A DNA stretch of 64,000 bases from JBMOKU01 sp049324315 (GTDB lineage Bacteria; Bacillota; Clostridia; Peptostreptococcales; Thermotaleaceae): the NCBI GenBank assembly GCA_049324315.1, contig JBMOKU010000023.1, forward strand, positions 46,340-110,339, given 5' to 3'. The position numbers and the translations under genes are program-made. Below are positions 55,283 to 63,972 of the stretch, one piece after another. The notes under the pieces are model-generated. The model was not told where the DNA came from and ran no database searches. It saw only the letters and a list, made by a program, of their open reading frames with translations. Each line of letters opens with the position of its first letter. Position 1 is the first letter of the stretch.

Positions 55283-55408
55283 TTCTTTATGACATTGTTT
55301 TCAATATACTTTGGTTTTCTTTTTCTATTAAAATATATCAACGCTTGCATGAAGTCTTTGTTATTCTTGGTAGATTACCAACCAAAGTCGCGAGTATCGT
55401 TAACGTAT

Positions 55409-55873
55409 TTATCCAATATGTTTCTCATATAAAAACAGATAGAATCCGCTTTCCTTATCAGGCACTGTCTCTCCAACTTTTATATACCCCATTTTTTCAT
55501 AAAAATGATGGTTCCGAAAGCTTAAGTAAGGTGTATCCAAAGTCCATTTCTTTGCATCCTTAAATTCATTTTCCAAAAATCTTATTGCTTTTTCTCCAAT
55601 TCCTCTATTTTGATAGTCCTTATCTATGAAAATTCTACCGAGATGATAGTGCCCTTCGCCCTTATCAAATACTACGACGCCTCCAACAATTTTGTTCTCC
55701 GATAATATTTTGAAGTAGTATTCTTTATTTTCAATCAATGAAGTATGCCAATCCACACGATTGTATCCCATGGGTCCGCTACCATATTTAACTACATCTT
55801 CTTCAAATGCAGCCATTTGAATATCTTTTAATATAGAGACATCTTCATCTTCGACTCTTTCAAACCTAATCAT
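55409..55873 (-). CDS. GNAT N-acetyltransferase
   Basis: The 154-residue GNAT has FERVEDEDVSILKDIQMAAF, VGGVVVFDKGEGHYHLGRIF, the loop DYQNRGIGEKAIRFLENEF and NHHFYEKMGYIKVG. It starts within the last eight bases of the AAC(3)-like gene, so the two are translated together. Its acceptor is unknown; pairing with an antibiotic-type acetyltransferase suggests a detoxification unit. Confidence 0.84.
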   Translation of the reverse strand: MIRFERVEDEDVSILKDIQMAAFEEDVVKYGSGPMGYNRVDWHTSLIENKEYYFKILSENKIVGGVVVFDKGEGHYHLGRIFIDKDYQNRGIGEKAIRFLENEFKDAKKWTLDTPYLSFRNHHFYEKMGYIKVGETVPDKESGFYLFLYEKHIG

Positions 55874-56687
55874 TTGACACCTCCATGTTTTTCCTTAAAA
55901 TCCATTCCTTTGCATAATCAACGCCTAGTCTTTGCCTAAAAAGCCTGGATTCAGCTGAGCCAACGAATCCTTTCATTACACCCTTTTCCTTTTCAAAATC
56001 CTTCCCTATATCTATAAATAATTCTGTTTCAAATTCTATATCCTCATATGACTTCCAAACTCGCTTTCCATCCTCAATGATAGGTGCACCAGCTTTAACC
56101 GGCTTTATATCTGGAACTCTATATTCGGATAAATGAAATGAGGTATTACTTCCATAATCTACACCTAGCAATAACACCCAGCCATCCAAATCATATATTC
56201 TAGCTAACGGAGACTTTTCTCCAAGTGAATAATCCAACGAATGATTTTGTGTAATGAATTCAGAATCTCTTCCCCAGGCCGAAAATGATACTGCCGGATG
56301 GCTACTTCTGACTACACCCTCAAAGCTTCTAAATGTTTCGGCAATAGTACCCATAAAACTTGAAGGTGTATGCTTTGGATCAAAAGCGGGCATCGTATCC
56401 CTTATGATTTGCCACCACACTTCAGGTACTGGCGGATTTCCCCAATAACACGGATCAGAGTACTCTCCTGAATGAGCTGGCATAACAATAGTACCTTTTG
56501 GCATAACCACATCCATTAATGCCTGAATGACTGCAACCGGTCCACCGCATACCCATCCTATAGCACTTAATGATGAATGAACAATAACTGTCATACCCTC
56601 AAACAATCCTAATTTCCGTAAATCATTGGCAAGACTTTCTCTTGTCCTTAGTACCGGTGTACTTTCTATTACTTCTTTCTGTCCCAT
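55866..56687 (-). CDS. AAC(3)-family aminoglycoside/antibiotic N-acetyltransferase
   Basis: The 273-residue protein matches the antibiotic_NAT family: SLANDLRKLGLFEGMTVIVH, SLSAIGWVCGGPVAVIQAL, GTIVMPAHSGEYSDP, VRSSHPAVSFSAWG and GSNTSFHLSEYRVP, with the conserved His-Pro and His residues. It resembles YokD of B. subtilis. It uses acetyl-CoA; whether it confers resistance cannot be read. The ATG at 56687 has AAGGAG about eight bases ahead. The open 19 codons upstream of it are not part of the family. It is coupled to a GNAT gene downstream. Confidence 0.88.
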   Translation of the reverse strand: MGQKEVIESTPVLRTRESLANDLRKLGLFEGMTVIVHSSLSAIGWVCGGPVAVIQALMDVVMPKGTIVMPAHSGEYSDPCYWGNPPVPEVWWQIIRDTMPAFDPKHTPSSFMGTIAETFRSFEGVVRSSHPAVSFSAWGRDSEFITQNHSLDYSLGEKSPLARIYDLDGWVLLLGVDYGSNTSFHLSEYRVPDIKPVKAGAPIIEDGKRVWKSYEDIEFETELFIDIGKDFEKEKGVMKGFVGSAESRLFRQRLGVDYAKEWILRKNMEVSND

Positions 56688-56842
56688 GATTTTCACTCCT
56701 TGTTCATACATTTCATATAACAATCTAAGGGGCCATGTCGCCATAATATTATCTAATATACTGCTGTTGGATAGATTATCTGCTACCTTCTGGTATAACT
56801 TTATAAATTCTTCATATTAAATCCCAAAGCTTGATAAAAATG

Positions 56843-56871
56843 TTTCAACAGTCCTAATCAAATGTTATAAT
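56843..56871 (+). promoter_or_regulatory. Candidate sigma-A promoter
   Basis: TTTCAA is followed by 17 bases and a perfect TATAAT, 31 bases upstream of the plus-strand gene at 56902. Confidence 0.6.
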
Positions 56872-56901
56872 AAAAGAAATCCATAATGGAGGTATTGCCT
56901 A

Positions 56902-57159
56902 ATGGAAGATAAAACGTTTGAATTGCTTACAAAATTTTATCATGAATTTGTTGAGTTTAAAAAAGACATAACTGAAAAAGTAAACAAGAACACGCTTGCA
57001 TTGGAAGATGTACATAACAAAATAGAGATAATCACCGAAGTGCAAAAAAGTCATTATGAAGAGAATCAAAAACACCATCATGAGATCGTTGAATTATTGA
57101 GCGATCGCATGACTACTGTTGAAAAAGCTGTAAATAGCTCTAATATTAAAGCTCTTTAA
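56902..57159 (+). CDS. Small coiled-coil protein, 85 residues
   Basis: This is a hydrophilic helical protein: EDKTFELLTKFYHEFVEFKK, then heptad-like LEDVHNKIEIITEVQK and EIVELLSDRMTTVEKAV. Small coiled-coil proteins of this pattern are common in Clostridia, without known function. GGAGG lies about nine bases ahead and a good promoter upstream. It is one of the few plus-strand genes here and is monocistronic. A partly overlapping minus-strand frame is a shadow. Confidence 0.7.
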   Translation: MEDKTFELLTKFYHEFVEFKKDITEKVNKNTLALEDVHNKIEIITEVQKSHYEENQKHHHEIVELLSDRMTTVEKAVNSSNIKAL

Positions 57160-57291
57160 TATCGCATTTCGTTCTTTTATTTTTTATCCCTGATACATAT
57201 TGTTTAGAATAATTTTCTTCCATGAGGATGGCACATAAATGGTATGAACATTTCTCTGTTATGTGCAGTTGCTATCACGTCAAATTTACTT

Positions 57292-57765
57292 TCAAATAAT
57301 TGCCTTTTCATACACTACAATTTCTTTTTTGTCTTGGTTTATCGTAGATTTGACATATTCAAATCCATTCTTTTTCCAAAATTTATGTGCAGGTCCATTC
57401 TCTGCAATGACACCAATTCTAAATCTATCTACTCCTTTTTCCTTCATGATTCCATAGAATAGATTTAATACCTTATTGCCATATCCCTTTGACTGGTATT
57501 TCTTATCTATAAGTAAAAGGCCCAGCCAAGCGCATCCGTCACTTGGATTCTTAAGCAAGTATTCCAAAATTCCAATATACTCCATATTGTCTCTGATGAA
57601 AAACCTTTCAGCCCCCAGATTATTGGATTGTTTGATCTCTTCTAATATTTCCTTACTTGAAAAAAAGTCTTTGTCTTTTGAGATTTTATTAAAGAAAGTG
57701 TCAGAGTTAATAATTGATACTTCAATATCCAATAATTCACTTGATGTTCTTTCTAATCCCAGCAT
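57292..57765 (-). CDS. GNAT N-acetyltransferase
   Basis: The 157-residue GNAT has the long insertion FSSKEILEEIKQSNNLGAER common to Firmicute GNATs, then the loop DKKYQSKGYGNKVLNLFYGI and HKFWKKNGFEYVKS. Substrate unknown. It has a usable ribosome site and stands alone between a plus-strand gene and a Nudix gene. Confidence 0.82.
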   Translation of the reverse strand: MLGLERTSSELLDIEVSIINSDTFFNKISKDKDFFSSKEILEEIKQSNNLGAERFFIRDNMEYIGILEYLLKNPSDGCAWLGLLLIDKKYQSKGYGNKVLNLFYGIMKEKGVDRFRIGVIAENGPAHKFWKKNGFEYVKSTINQDKKEIVVYEKAII

Positions 57766-57816
57766 TTTGAAGTCTCCTCACGATTTTTATTGTCGTAATT
57801 GCAAACAATAACGATA

Positions 57817-58326
57817 TTAAGAACTGCTAGCTATTTTATTCATTTCCAAATATTTCTTCAAAGTATTTACATGCATCGGATAAAATTGGTCCCAGTTCTC
57901 TTTTAAAAGATTTTCAAGTTCCCTCAGTGAGATCCATCGAAGAAATTTTGCTTCGTTTGAACTGGAAAGAAGGTCTCCTTCCACTCTACAAATGAACGCC
58001 TGAACCATTATTGGATATGTACCCTCGATATTTTGAGAGCTGGCAAAAGGAGTATAGCTCAATACCTTATAGCCATTAGATTCTATGATCATCGAATCTT
58101 TCTCCCCTTCAATCTCTACCACATCAAGTCCCGTTTCTTCTTTGATTTCTCTTCTTAGACAATCATATATATTCTCAAATTCTCTGATTTTACCTGCCGG
58201 TATTTCAATAAGGCCTTCTTCTAGAGGTGCATCCTCTTTGTAACGTTCTTGAACCAGTATATACTTTATACCTTCAGTAACCCGTTCAATAATACCTGCA
58301 GCACCAGGCTTCATAAATCGTTCCAT
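57817..58326 (-). CDS. Nudix hydrolase
   Basis: The 169-residue protein has PGAAGIIERVTEGIKYILVQ, and the Nudix box beginning GKIREFENIYDCL and ending RREIKEETG. The box is complete. The rest has YPIMVQAFICRVEGDLL as in ADP-ribose-pyrophosphatase-like members. The ATG at 58326 has AAGGAGG five bases ahead; an eight-codon upstream reading is less likely. It is followed by a GNAT gene about 50 bases on. Confidence 0.86.
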   Translation of the reverse strand: MERFMKPGAAGIIERVTEGIKYILVQERYKEDAPLEEGLIEIPAGKIREFENIYDCLRREIKEETGLDVVEIEGEKDSMIIESNGYKVLSYTPFASSQNIEGTYPIMVQAFICRVEGDLLSSSNEAKFLRWISLRELENLLKENWDQFYPMHVNTLKKYLEMNKIASSS

Positions 58327-58366
58327 ACGGTCCTCCTTATATAACCTCACATGGTTTAAAGTTCAT

Positions 58367-58394
58367 GCGGGCGGCTGTAGGCAGCCACCCCTAC
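58367..58394. repeat. REP-like palindrome
   Basis: GCGGGCGGCTGTAGGCAGCC followed by ACCCCTAC reads in reverse as GTAGGGGTGGCTGCC... and belongs to the same family as the palindromes inside the RAYT gene. It lies between the Nudix and the membrane protein genes. Confidence 0.78.
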
Positions 58395-58417
58395 GGTACA
58401 TAAAATTTATTTTATCA

Positions 58418-58768
58418 TCAAAGATTTCCCATTAATCGATAAATAATTATAAGTACTCCGATCATAAAGATTGTGCCAAATATCATTTTATTATTTTTTG
58501 CCAGCCATCTGGGCAGAAATATGTCAAAGCCTATTTCATGATTATTTGTATATTTATAGCCTAAAATAGTAAGGGGACACTTTCCTTTAAAAATAAGCAA
58601 AATAATTCCTTCAAAAATTACTAAATCGATGGCTATCCATACATAGATGTCAATTTTATTAAATATTCCGGCATATAGAATAAAACAAATAATAAAAACA
58701 TAAAAAACCCATATAATTGTGTGTGACAGTTTAATATAAAATAGTTTTTTGTTCATTTTCTTTTCCAT
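58418..58768 (-). CDS. Small membrane protein, about three spans
   Basis: The 116-residue protein has hydrophobic segments IIWVFYVFIICFILYAGIF, VWIAIDLVIFEGIILLIF and IFGTIFMIGVLIIIYRLM. A loop with KCPLTILGYKYTNNHEIGFD recalls small DUF2784-type membrane proteins with a Cys-Pro-Leu-Thr motif, though I am not sure. Function unknown. It lies in the same direction as, and just upstream of, the Nudix gene; the gap carries a REP palindrome. Confidence 0.62.
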   Translation of the reverse strand: MEKKMNKKLFYIKLSHTIIWVFYVFIICFILYAGIFNKIDIYVWIAIDLVIFEGIILLIFKGKCPLTILGYKYTNNHEIGFDIFLPRWLAKNNKMIFGTIFMIGVLIIIYRLMGNL

Positions 58769-58852
58769 TGGTTACCCCTTTATTTGAAATCTGATTATAT
58801 CCAGCTTACCATAATTTTCTTCATACTGTAAATAATAGGTAATCAATATACG

Positions 58853-58884
58853 TAAAAATACCTCTCGACTATTCGAGAGGTATT
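58853..58884 (-). terminator. Intrinsic terminator of the hut operon
   Basis: AATACCTCTCGA pairs perfectly with TCGAGAGGTATT around four bases and is followed on the minus strand by TTTTTACG. It lies about 20 bases past the fchA stop. Confidence 0.9.
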
Positions 58885-58904
58885 CTGGCTATATCTTTCA
58901 TGGT

Positions 58905-59522
58905 CTATAAAACAACCTTTGCTAAGATCGCTTGCTCTACACTTCCAACCTTGGATTCTAACGCTTCTACTTCTGCTGATACTTTTGCTACGAATTCTTG
59001 ATCTTTGATAGAGCCTAGATTGATTTTTGTATTGTATAATGCTGAAAGTACTGCTGTTCTTGCCATCATGGCTGCTACGGCGCCATCGGTTACAGCATTT
59101 TTGTTGCCTTTTACGACAACTTTTTCGATGATTTCCATCATGCTGAATGCATCTTTTGCTACTTCCAGTGGTACGATGGCTGCTTTTTTTGTCGCTTCCT
59201 GGATGGCTTCTTTTCTAGCTGCCATTTCTTCATCTGTCGCTTTGGGTAATTTGAAGGCAGCCATGACTTCGTTGAATGCATCGGAGTCACGATCAATATC
59301 TGCTGCCAGTTTTGTTCTGAGTTTAGCTGCTGCTTCTGCAACTTCCTTCATTTCTGCTTCTACTTCTTCATAGTTTTTCTTTCCGATGGTTAGGTTTGCT
59401 ACCATTTCAGTCAATGCCGCTGCGATACCACCGCTTAGTGCAGCTACACTTCCGCCCCCTGGTACCGGTGCACTGGACGCTGTTTGTTCAAGGAATTCTA
59501 CAACACTCATGTTTGCTAACAT
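58905..59522 (-). CDS. fchA: Formimidoyltetrahydrofolate cyclodeaminase
   Basis: The 205-residue protein converts formimino-THF to methenyl-THF and ammonia. It begins MSVVEFLEQTASSAPVPGGG and continues SVAALSGGIAAALTEMVANL, the family hallmark, with DRDSDAFNEVMAAFKLP further on. It is the last gene of hutU-ftcD-hutI-fchA. The ATG at 59522 has GGGAGG about eight bases ahead. Together with FtcD it salvages the one-carbon unit released from histidine. Confidence 0.94.
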   Translation of the reverse strand: MLANMSVVEFLEQTASSAPVPGGGSVAALSGGIAAALTEMVANLTIGKKNYEEVEAEMKEVAEAAAKLRTKLAADIDRDSDAFNEVMAAFKLPKATDEEMAARKEAIQEATKKAAIVPLEVAKDAFSMMEIIEKVVVKGNKNAVTDGAVAAMMARTAVLSALYNTKINLGSIKDQEFVAKVSAEVEALESKVGSVEQAILAKVVL

Positions 59523-59540
59523 TTCTTATTCCTCCCCTAT

Positions 59541-60806
59541 TTACTTTTCTTCTTTATCAAATACCATCACGCCGTTTTTCACCACTTTTTCTACGGTGCT
59601 TACAGCGATATGATACGGAATATATTTGTAGGATGGGAACTCCAGGATGACGATGTCCCCCTGCTTACCTTTGTCAATACTGCCGATCTTGTCAGCTCTG
59701 CCTACTGCAGCAGCTCCATTGATGGTAATGGCCGTTACAGCCTCTTCAATGGTCATATTCATGTACAATGTGGACAGGGCAATCATCAGCGGGATTGATT
59801 CTGTAAAGCAGCTGCCCGGATTCATATCTGTGGCCAGTGCCACGGCACAGCCTTGATCAATCATATATCTGCCTCTGGCGTAATGCTCTCTTAGGCTAAA
59901 AGCCGTACAAGGAAGGAGGGTTGCAATCACCCCGGCCTTTGCCATATCCGCAATACCTTGATCAGATGCCTGCAGCAGGTGGTCTGCTGATACAGCACCT
60001 AATTCTGCCGCTAGCTCCGCACCGCCCAATTGAACGATCTCATCGGCATGCAGTTTCGCTTTCATACCCATTTCCTTTGCCTTTGTCAAAAGACGTCGGG
60101 ACTGCTCCACGGAGAAAACATTTTTCTCACAGAAAATATCGCAGAATTCAGCAAGATTTTTCTCCACAACCGTCGGCAGTACTTTGTCGATGATAAAGTC
60201 GATAAATTCATCCTCTCTACCGCCCTTGTATTCCTTTGGTACGGCATGGGCGCCCAAGAAGGTTTTTACGATATCGATGGGATGTGTTTGATCCAGTTCT
60301 TTCATCACTTCCAGCTGCTTGATCTCTGTATCATAGTCTAGTCCATATCCACTCTTGCCTTCTACAGTGGTTACACCGAAGGAAAGCATGGAATTTAATC
60401 TCTTCTTGCCTACGCGATATAGTTCTTCCTTAGAAGCCTCCATGGTACCTTTTACGGAGTTGATGATCCCGCCGCCCCGCTCCATGATTTCCATGTAGCT
60501 GTCTCCACGGAGTCTCCAGGAAAACTCCTCTGCTCGATATCCGCCAAACACAAAATGAGTATGGGAATCGACGAAGCCCGGCAGCACAGCTTTGCCGGAT
60601 GCGTCGATTACCTCATAATTGCTTTCATCATAATTTCTTAAAATCTCTTCTGTGACACCTACTGCTTTGATGATCCCGTCTTCGATGACAACCGCACCGT
60701 TGGGAATCACATGAAGTTCGGACATTTCTTTGCCCTTTTTGGCTTGATAGCCGCTGCAGGTCACCAGCTCTGCAGCATTTTTTATTAGCATATTCCCTTT
60801 ATTCAT
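59541..60806 (-). CDS. hutI: Imidazolonepropionase
   Basis: The 421-residue amidohydrolase opens imidazolonepropionate to N-formimino-glutamate. The metal motif is DSHTHFVFGGYRAEEF, a second block is LKLHADEIVQLGGAELAAEL, and ATDMNPGSCFTES lies near the end. Length is standard. The ribosome site lies in three tandem copies of GGAGTA-type hexamers (60811-60828) that start inside the ftcD stop region. It is between ftcD and fchA, as in other clostridial hut operons. Confidence 0.96.
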   Translation of the reverse strand: MNKGNMLIKNAAELVTCSGYQAKKGKEMSELHVIPNGAVVIEDGIIKAVGVTEEILRNYDESNYEVIDASGKAVLPGFVDSHTHFVFGGYRAEEFSWRLRGDSYMEIMERGGGIINSVKGTMEASKEELYRVGKKRLNSMLSFGVTTVEGKSGYGLDYDTEIKQLEVMKELDQTHPIDIVKTFLGAHAVPKEYKGGREDEFIDFIIDKVLPTVVEKNLAEFCDIFCEKNVFSVEQSRRLLTKAKEMGMKAKLHADEIVQLGGAELAAELGAVSADHLLQASDQGIADMAKAGVIATLLPCTAFSLREHYARGRYMIDQGCAVALATDMNPGSCFTESIPLMIALSTLYMNMTIEEAVTAITINGAAAVGRADKIGSIDKGKQGDIVILEFPSYKYIPYHIAVSTVEKVVKNGVMVFDKEEK

Positions 60807-60822
60807 AAGCCTACTCCTACTC

Positions 60823-61728
60823 CTACTCCATCAATCTGGATTCCAGCACTTGCTCCATGGAGAAATCTTCAACACCAAGATAATATACTGCTGTGTCAAT
60901 CATTGCTTCCATGGGAATAAGACCGATGATCTCGCTGCCTACAATGGATACACCATAGCGCTTTGCTTCGATTCTGATCAGCTCAAATGCTCTGTATAAT
61001 GCTGTTTTTGTGTAGTCCGTCATATTCATGGATACTTGTGTGATACCTCTGTCCTTCAATTCGATGCCAATAGCTTTGCAGTATCTTAGACCACCGTTGA
61101 TAAATCTGACATTCTTCGCAATTTTATTGGCAATTTCAATGTTGTCTGTGTTCAAGTTAACATTGAAGGCCACCAGCGGCATTCTAGCGCCTACTGCTGT
61201 TACCCCGGCTGTAGGATGGATGTCTGCAGGACCATAATCCGGTGTCCACTCAGGCTGCTTCACTTTTTCAGCCATGCCTTCAAATTCGCCTTTTCTCACA
61301 GCTGCAAGGTTTTCTCTTTGCGGACTTGTGGCTGCTTTTTCGTATAAGAAGATTGGCAAATTGTATTTTTCAGACGCTTCTTGTGCCACTTCTTTTGCCA
61401 ATTCAATGGCTTCTGTCATGCTTACATTCTTCACAGGAATAAATGGTACAACGTCTACAGCCCCCATTCTAGGATGCTGTCCTTGGTGCGTTGTCATATC
61501 GATGAGTTCAATAGCTACGCCCATAGCTTCCACAACGGCGTTTTTCACTGCCTGGGGTTCCCCTACAACGGTTACAACACAACGATTATGGTCTTCGTCT
61601 CTTTGATAGTCTAACAGCCTAACGCCTTCTTTTCCTCTAAAAGGATTTACGATTTTTTCAATTTTTTCTAGGTCTCTACCTTCACTGAAGTTTGGTACAC
61701 ACTCAATGATCTTCTTTACGTTGCTCAT
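60823..61728 (-). CDS. ftcD: Glutamate formimidoyltransferase
   Basis: The 301-residue protein transfers the formimino group from N-formimino-glutamate to THF, releasing glutamate. It has IIECVPNFSEGRDLEKIEKI, MTTHQGQHPRMGAVDVVPF and TPDYGPADIHPTAGVTAVGA, all conserved in the family. The stand-alone form without cyclodeaminase matches the separate fchA gene. The start at 61728 is preferred because AAGGA lies nine bases ahead; ATG 61734 is the alternative. It follows hutU by about 30 bases. Confidence 0.95.
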   Translation of the reverse strand: MSNVKKIIECVPNFSEGRDLEKIEKIVNPFRGKEGVRLLDYQRDEDHNRCVVTVVGEPQAVKNAVVEAMGVAIELIDMTTHQGQHPRMGAVDVVPFIPVKNVSMTEAIELAKEVAQEASEKYNLPIFLYEKAATSPQRENLAAVRKGEFEGMAEKVKQPEWTPDYGPADIHPTAGVTAVGARMPLVAFNVNLNTDNIEIANKIAKNVRFINGGLRYCKAIGIELKDRGITQVSMNMTDYTKTALYRAFELIRIEAKRYGVSIVGSEIIGLIPMEAMIDTAVYYLGVEDFSMEQVLESRLME

Positions 61729-61758
61729 GTCCATTCATCCTTTCTCGTTCTTCCCTAT

Positions 61759-63789
61759 CTATTTGTTTTCAAATACTTTGCTTACAAGATCTTTTATTAG
61801 TTCTTCTTTTGGAATATATGGTATTGTGATATGATCTGTCCCTTGATTATCTTGGTTGTATTCGATGCTGGTAGAAATGGAGTTTTCATTTCTCGCCCAA
61901 GCACGTCTTGCAACACCGCCCATTACGTCCCAAGGCATAGCCGTCTTAAGAATATTGTCTACTCTTTCGCTTCCGTCAAGGACCATACCGAAACCGCCGT
62001 TGATGGATTTACCGATACCAACACCGCCGCCATTGTGCAGTGCGATCAAGCTCATACCTCTGGCTGCATTTCCTGCAAAGCATTGGGTAGCCATATCTGC
62101 CATAACATTACTTCCATCCTTGATGTTAGATGTCTCTCTAAATGGAGAATCTGTACCGCTTACGTCATGATGATCCCTACCCAGCATGATCGGACCCACT
62201 TCACCATTACGGACCATTTCATTGAATTTAAGGGCAATTTTGGTTCTTCCCATGGCATCCTGATACAAGATTCTTGCTTGGGTTCCAACGACCAATTTAT
62301 TCTTTTCAGCATCCCTGATCCATACATAGTTGTCTCGATCTTGTCCTCTTCTGTTCGGATCGATGCATTCCATAGCAGCTTTGTCTGTTTTCATCAAATC
62401 TTCATGCTTGCCGCTTAAGCACACCCATCGGAATGGACCGTATCCATAGTCAAACAATTCAGGTCCCATGATATCTTCAACATAGGATGGCCAGATGAAC
62501 CCATCCTTTTCATCGTATCCATTTTTAGAGATTTCCATAACGCCTGCATCATAGACGGACTTCATGAAGGCATTACCATAGTCGAAGAAGTAGGTTCCTC
62601 GATCTACCAATGTTTTGATTTGTTGGAAATGATTTTTTAATGTATCATCAACCATTGATCTGAATTTCTCTCTGTCAGACTTTAGCATCTCTGTCCTTTG
62701 TTCAAAGGTCAAGCCTTGTGGGCAGTATCCGCCTTCATATACAGCATGGCAGGATGTCTGGTCTGACAATAGTGGGATATGAATGTTATTTTCTACTGCA
62801 TATTCCAATAAATCTACAATGTTGCCGTGATAAGCGATGGAGATCGGTTCTTTCTTATCGATATATTCTTGTGCAGTAGCAAAAACTTCTTTTAGATCTG
62901 CTGATACTTTGCTTACCCAGCCTTGACTATATCTTGTTTGGATTCTTGAGTAGTCTACTTCTGCGACAATTCCTACACCATTGGCAATCTCGATGGCTTT
63001 AGGCTGGGCGCCGCTCATACCGCCAAGACCAGATGTTACGAATAAAACACCTCTCAGGTCTTGATCCTGTGGAATACCTAATATCTTTCTTCCGGCATTT
63101 AATATGGTATTAAAGGTCCCGTGGACGATTCCTTGTGGTCCGATATACATCCAGCCGCCGGCCGTCATCTGTCCATAGTTTGCCACACCCATTTGTTCTG
63201 CGATATCCCAATCCTTTGGATTATCGAACATCCCTACCATGAGGGCATTGGTAATAATGACTCTTGGTGCATCCGGTTTAGACTTGAACAATCCAAGTGG
63301 ATGTCCTGATTCGATGACCAGTGTTTGCTCATTGGTCATGACTTCAAGATATTTTTTGATCAATTGATACTGCATCCAGTTTTGGCATACCTTTCCGGTT
63401 TCTCCGTAGGTGGTCAATTCATATGGATAAAGGGCAATGTCAAAACATAGGTTGTTATCGATCATAACCTGAAATGCTTTCCCTTCAATGCAGTTACCCT
63501 TGTATTCATCGATTGACTTGGCTTTTAAGTCTCCCTCAGGACGGAAACGGTATCCGTAAATTCTCCCTTTTGTTAATAGTTCTTCTAAAAATTCAGGTGC
63601 CAATTGCTCATGTAAATGTTCGGGGATGTAACGCAGTGCATTTTTCAATGCCGTTTCGGTCTGCGATTGTGTCAGCTTAAAGCCTCTGTCTGGTGCTCTT
63701 CTGATGCCCTCCATAAATTTGGGATAGGCTGGCAACACATCGTCGAGTTTGATTGTCATAGCTTGTGAAATATCTACGTTGCTAATCAT
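61759..63789 (-). CDS. hutU: Urocanate hydratase
   Basis: The 676-residue enzyme converts urocanate to imidazolonepropionate with tightly bound NAD. NAD-binding GLGGMSGAQPKAIEIANG and TAGGWMYIGPQGIVHGTFN are present, and the C-terminal block has ALHNGGGVGIGKSINGGFGM. It belongs to the longer branch of the family, about 120 residues more than the B. subtilis enzyme. GGAGG lies seven bases before the ATG. It heads the operon as seen here; hutH is not present in the window. Confidence 0.96.
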   Translation of the reverse strand: MISNVDISQAMTIKLDDVLPAYPKFMEGIRRAPDRGFKLTQSQTETALKNALRYIPEHLHEQLAPEFLEELLTKGRIYGYRFRPEGDLKAKSIDEYKGNCIEGKAFQVMIDNNLCFDIALYPYELTTYGETGKVCQNWMQYQLIKKYLEVMTNEQTLVIESGHPLGLFKSKPDAPRVIITNALMVGMFDNPKDWDIAEQMGVANYGQMTAGGWMYIGPQGIVHGTFNTILNAGRKILGIPQDQDLRGVLFVTSGLGGMSGAQPKAIEIANGVGIVAEVDYSRIQTRYSQGWVSKVSADLKEVFATAQEYIDKKEPISIAYHGNIVDLLEYAVENNIHIPLLSDQTSCHAVYEGGYCPQGLTFEQRTEMLKSDREKFRSMVDDTLKNHFQQIKTLVDRGTYFFDYGNAFMKSVYDAGVMEISKNGYDEKDGFIWPSYVEDIMGPELFDYGYGPFRWVCLSGKHEDLMKTDKAAMECIDPNRRGQDRDNYVWIRDAEKNKLVVGTQARILYQDAMGRTKIALKFNEMVRNGEVGPIMLGRDHHDVSGTDSPFRETSNIKDGSNVMADMATQCFAGNAARGMSLIALHNGGGVGIGKSINGGFGMVLDGSERVDNILKTAMPWDVMGGVARRAWARNENSISTSIEYNQDNQGTDHITIPYIPKEELIKDLVSKVFENK

Positions 63790-63901
63790 GCGATCGCCTC
63801 CATTTATTATAGATAGTCAATTTTACATTTTATAGATTTACGTCTTAGTTTTACGGGACGGCACGGAGAGAGGCCACTGAAAAAGTACTTCATCGTCCAG
63901 G

Positions 63902-63972
63902 GCAACACATGGGGACAGGGCCCCAGTCCGGCAAAAAACACACCGGACAGCGTACCAGTCCCCAAGTCTTGC
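63902..63972. repeat. 71-base imperfect palindromic repeat, copy 2
   Basis: This is nearly identical to 24513-24583, with changes near the loop (AACACAC for AGCATAC) and in one inner-stem triplet. It lies about 110 bases upstream of the hutU start. A short CGGGACGGCAC at 63850-63860 also recalls the repeat at 24610. No other feature is recognised in 63790-64000. Confidence 0.85.

Noticed and set aside
55866..56687. Assignment as a clinical aminoglycoside resistance gene
   Set aside because: It matches the broad YokD-like branch. Nothing in the sequence or context shows resistance or mobility.
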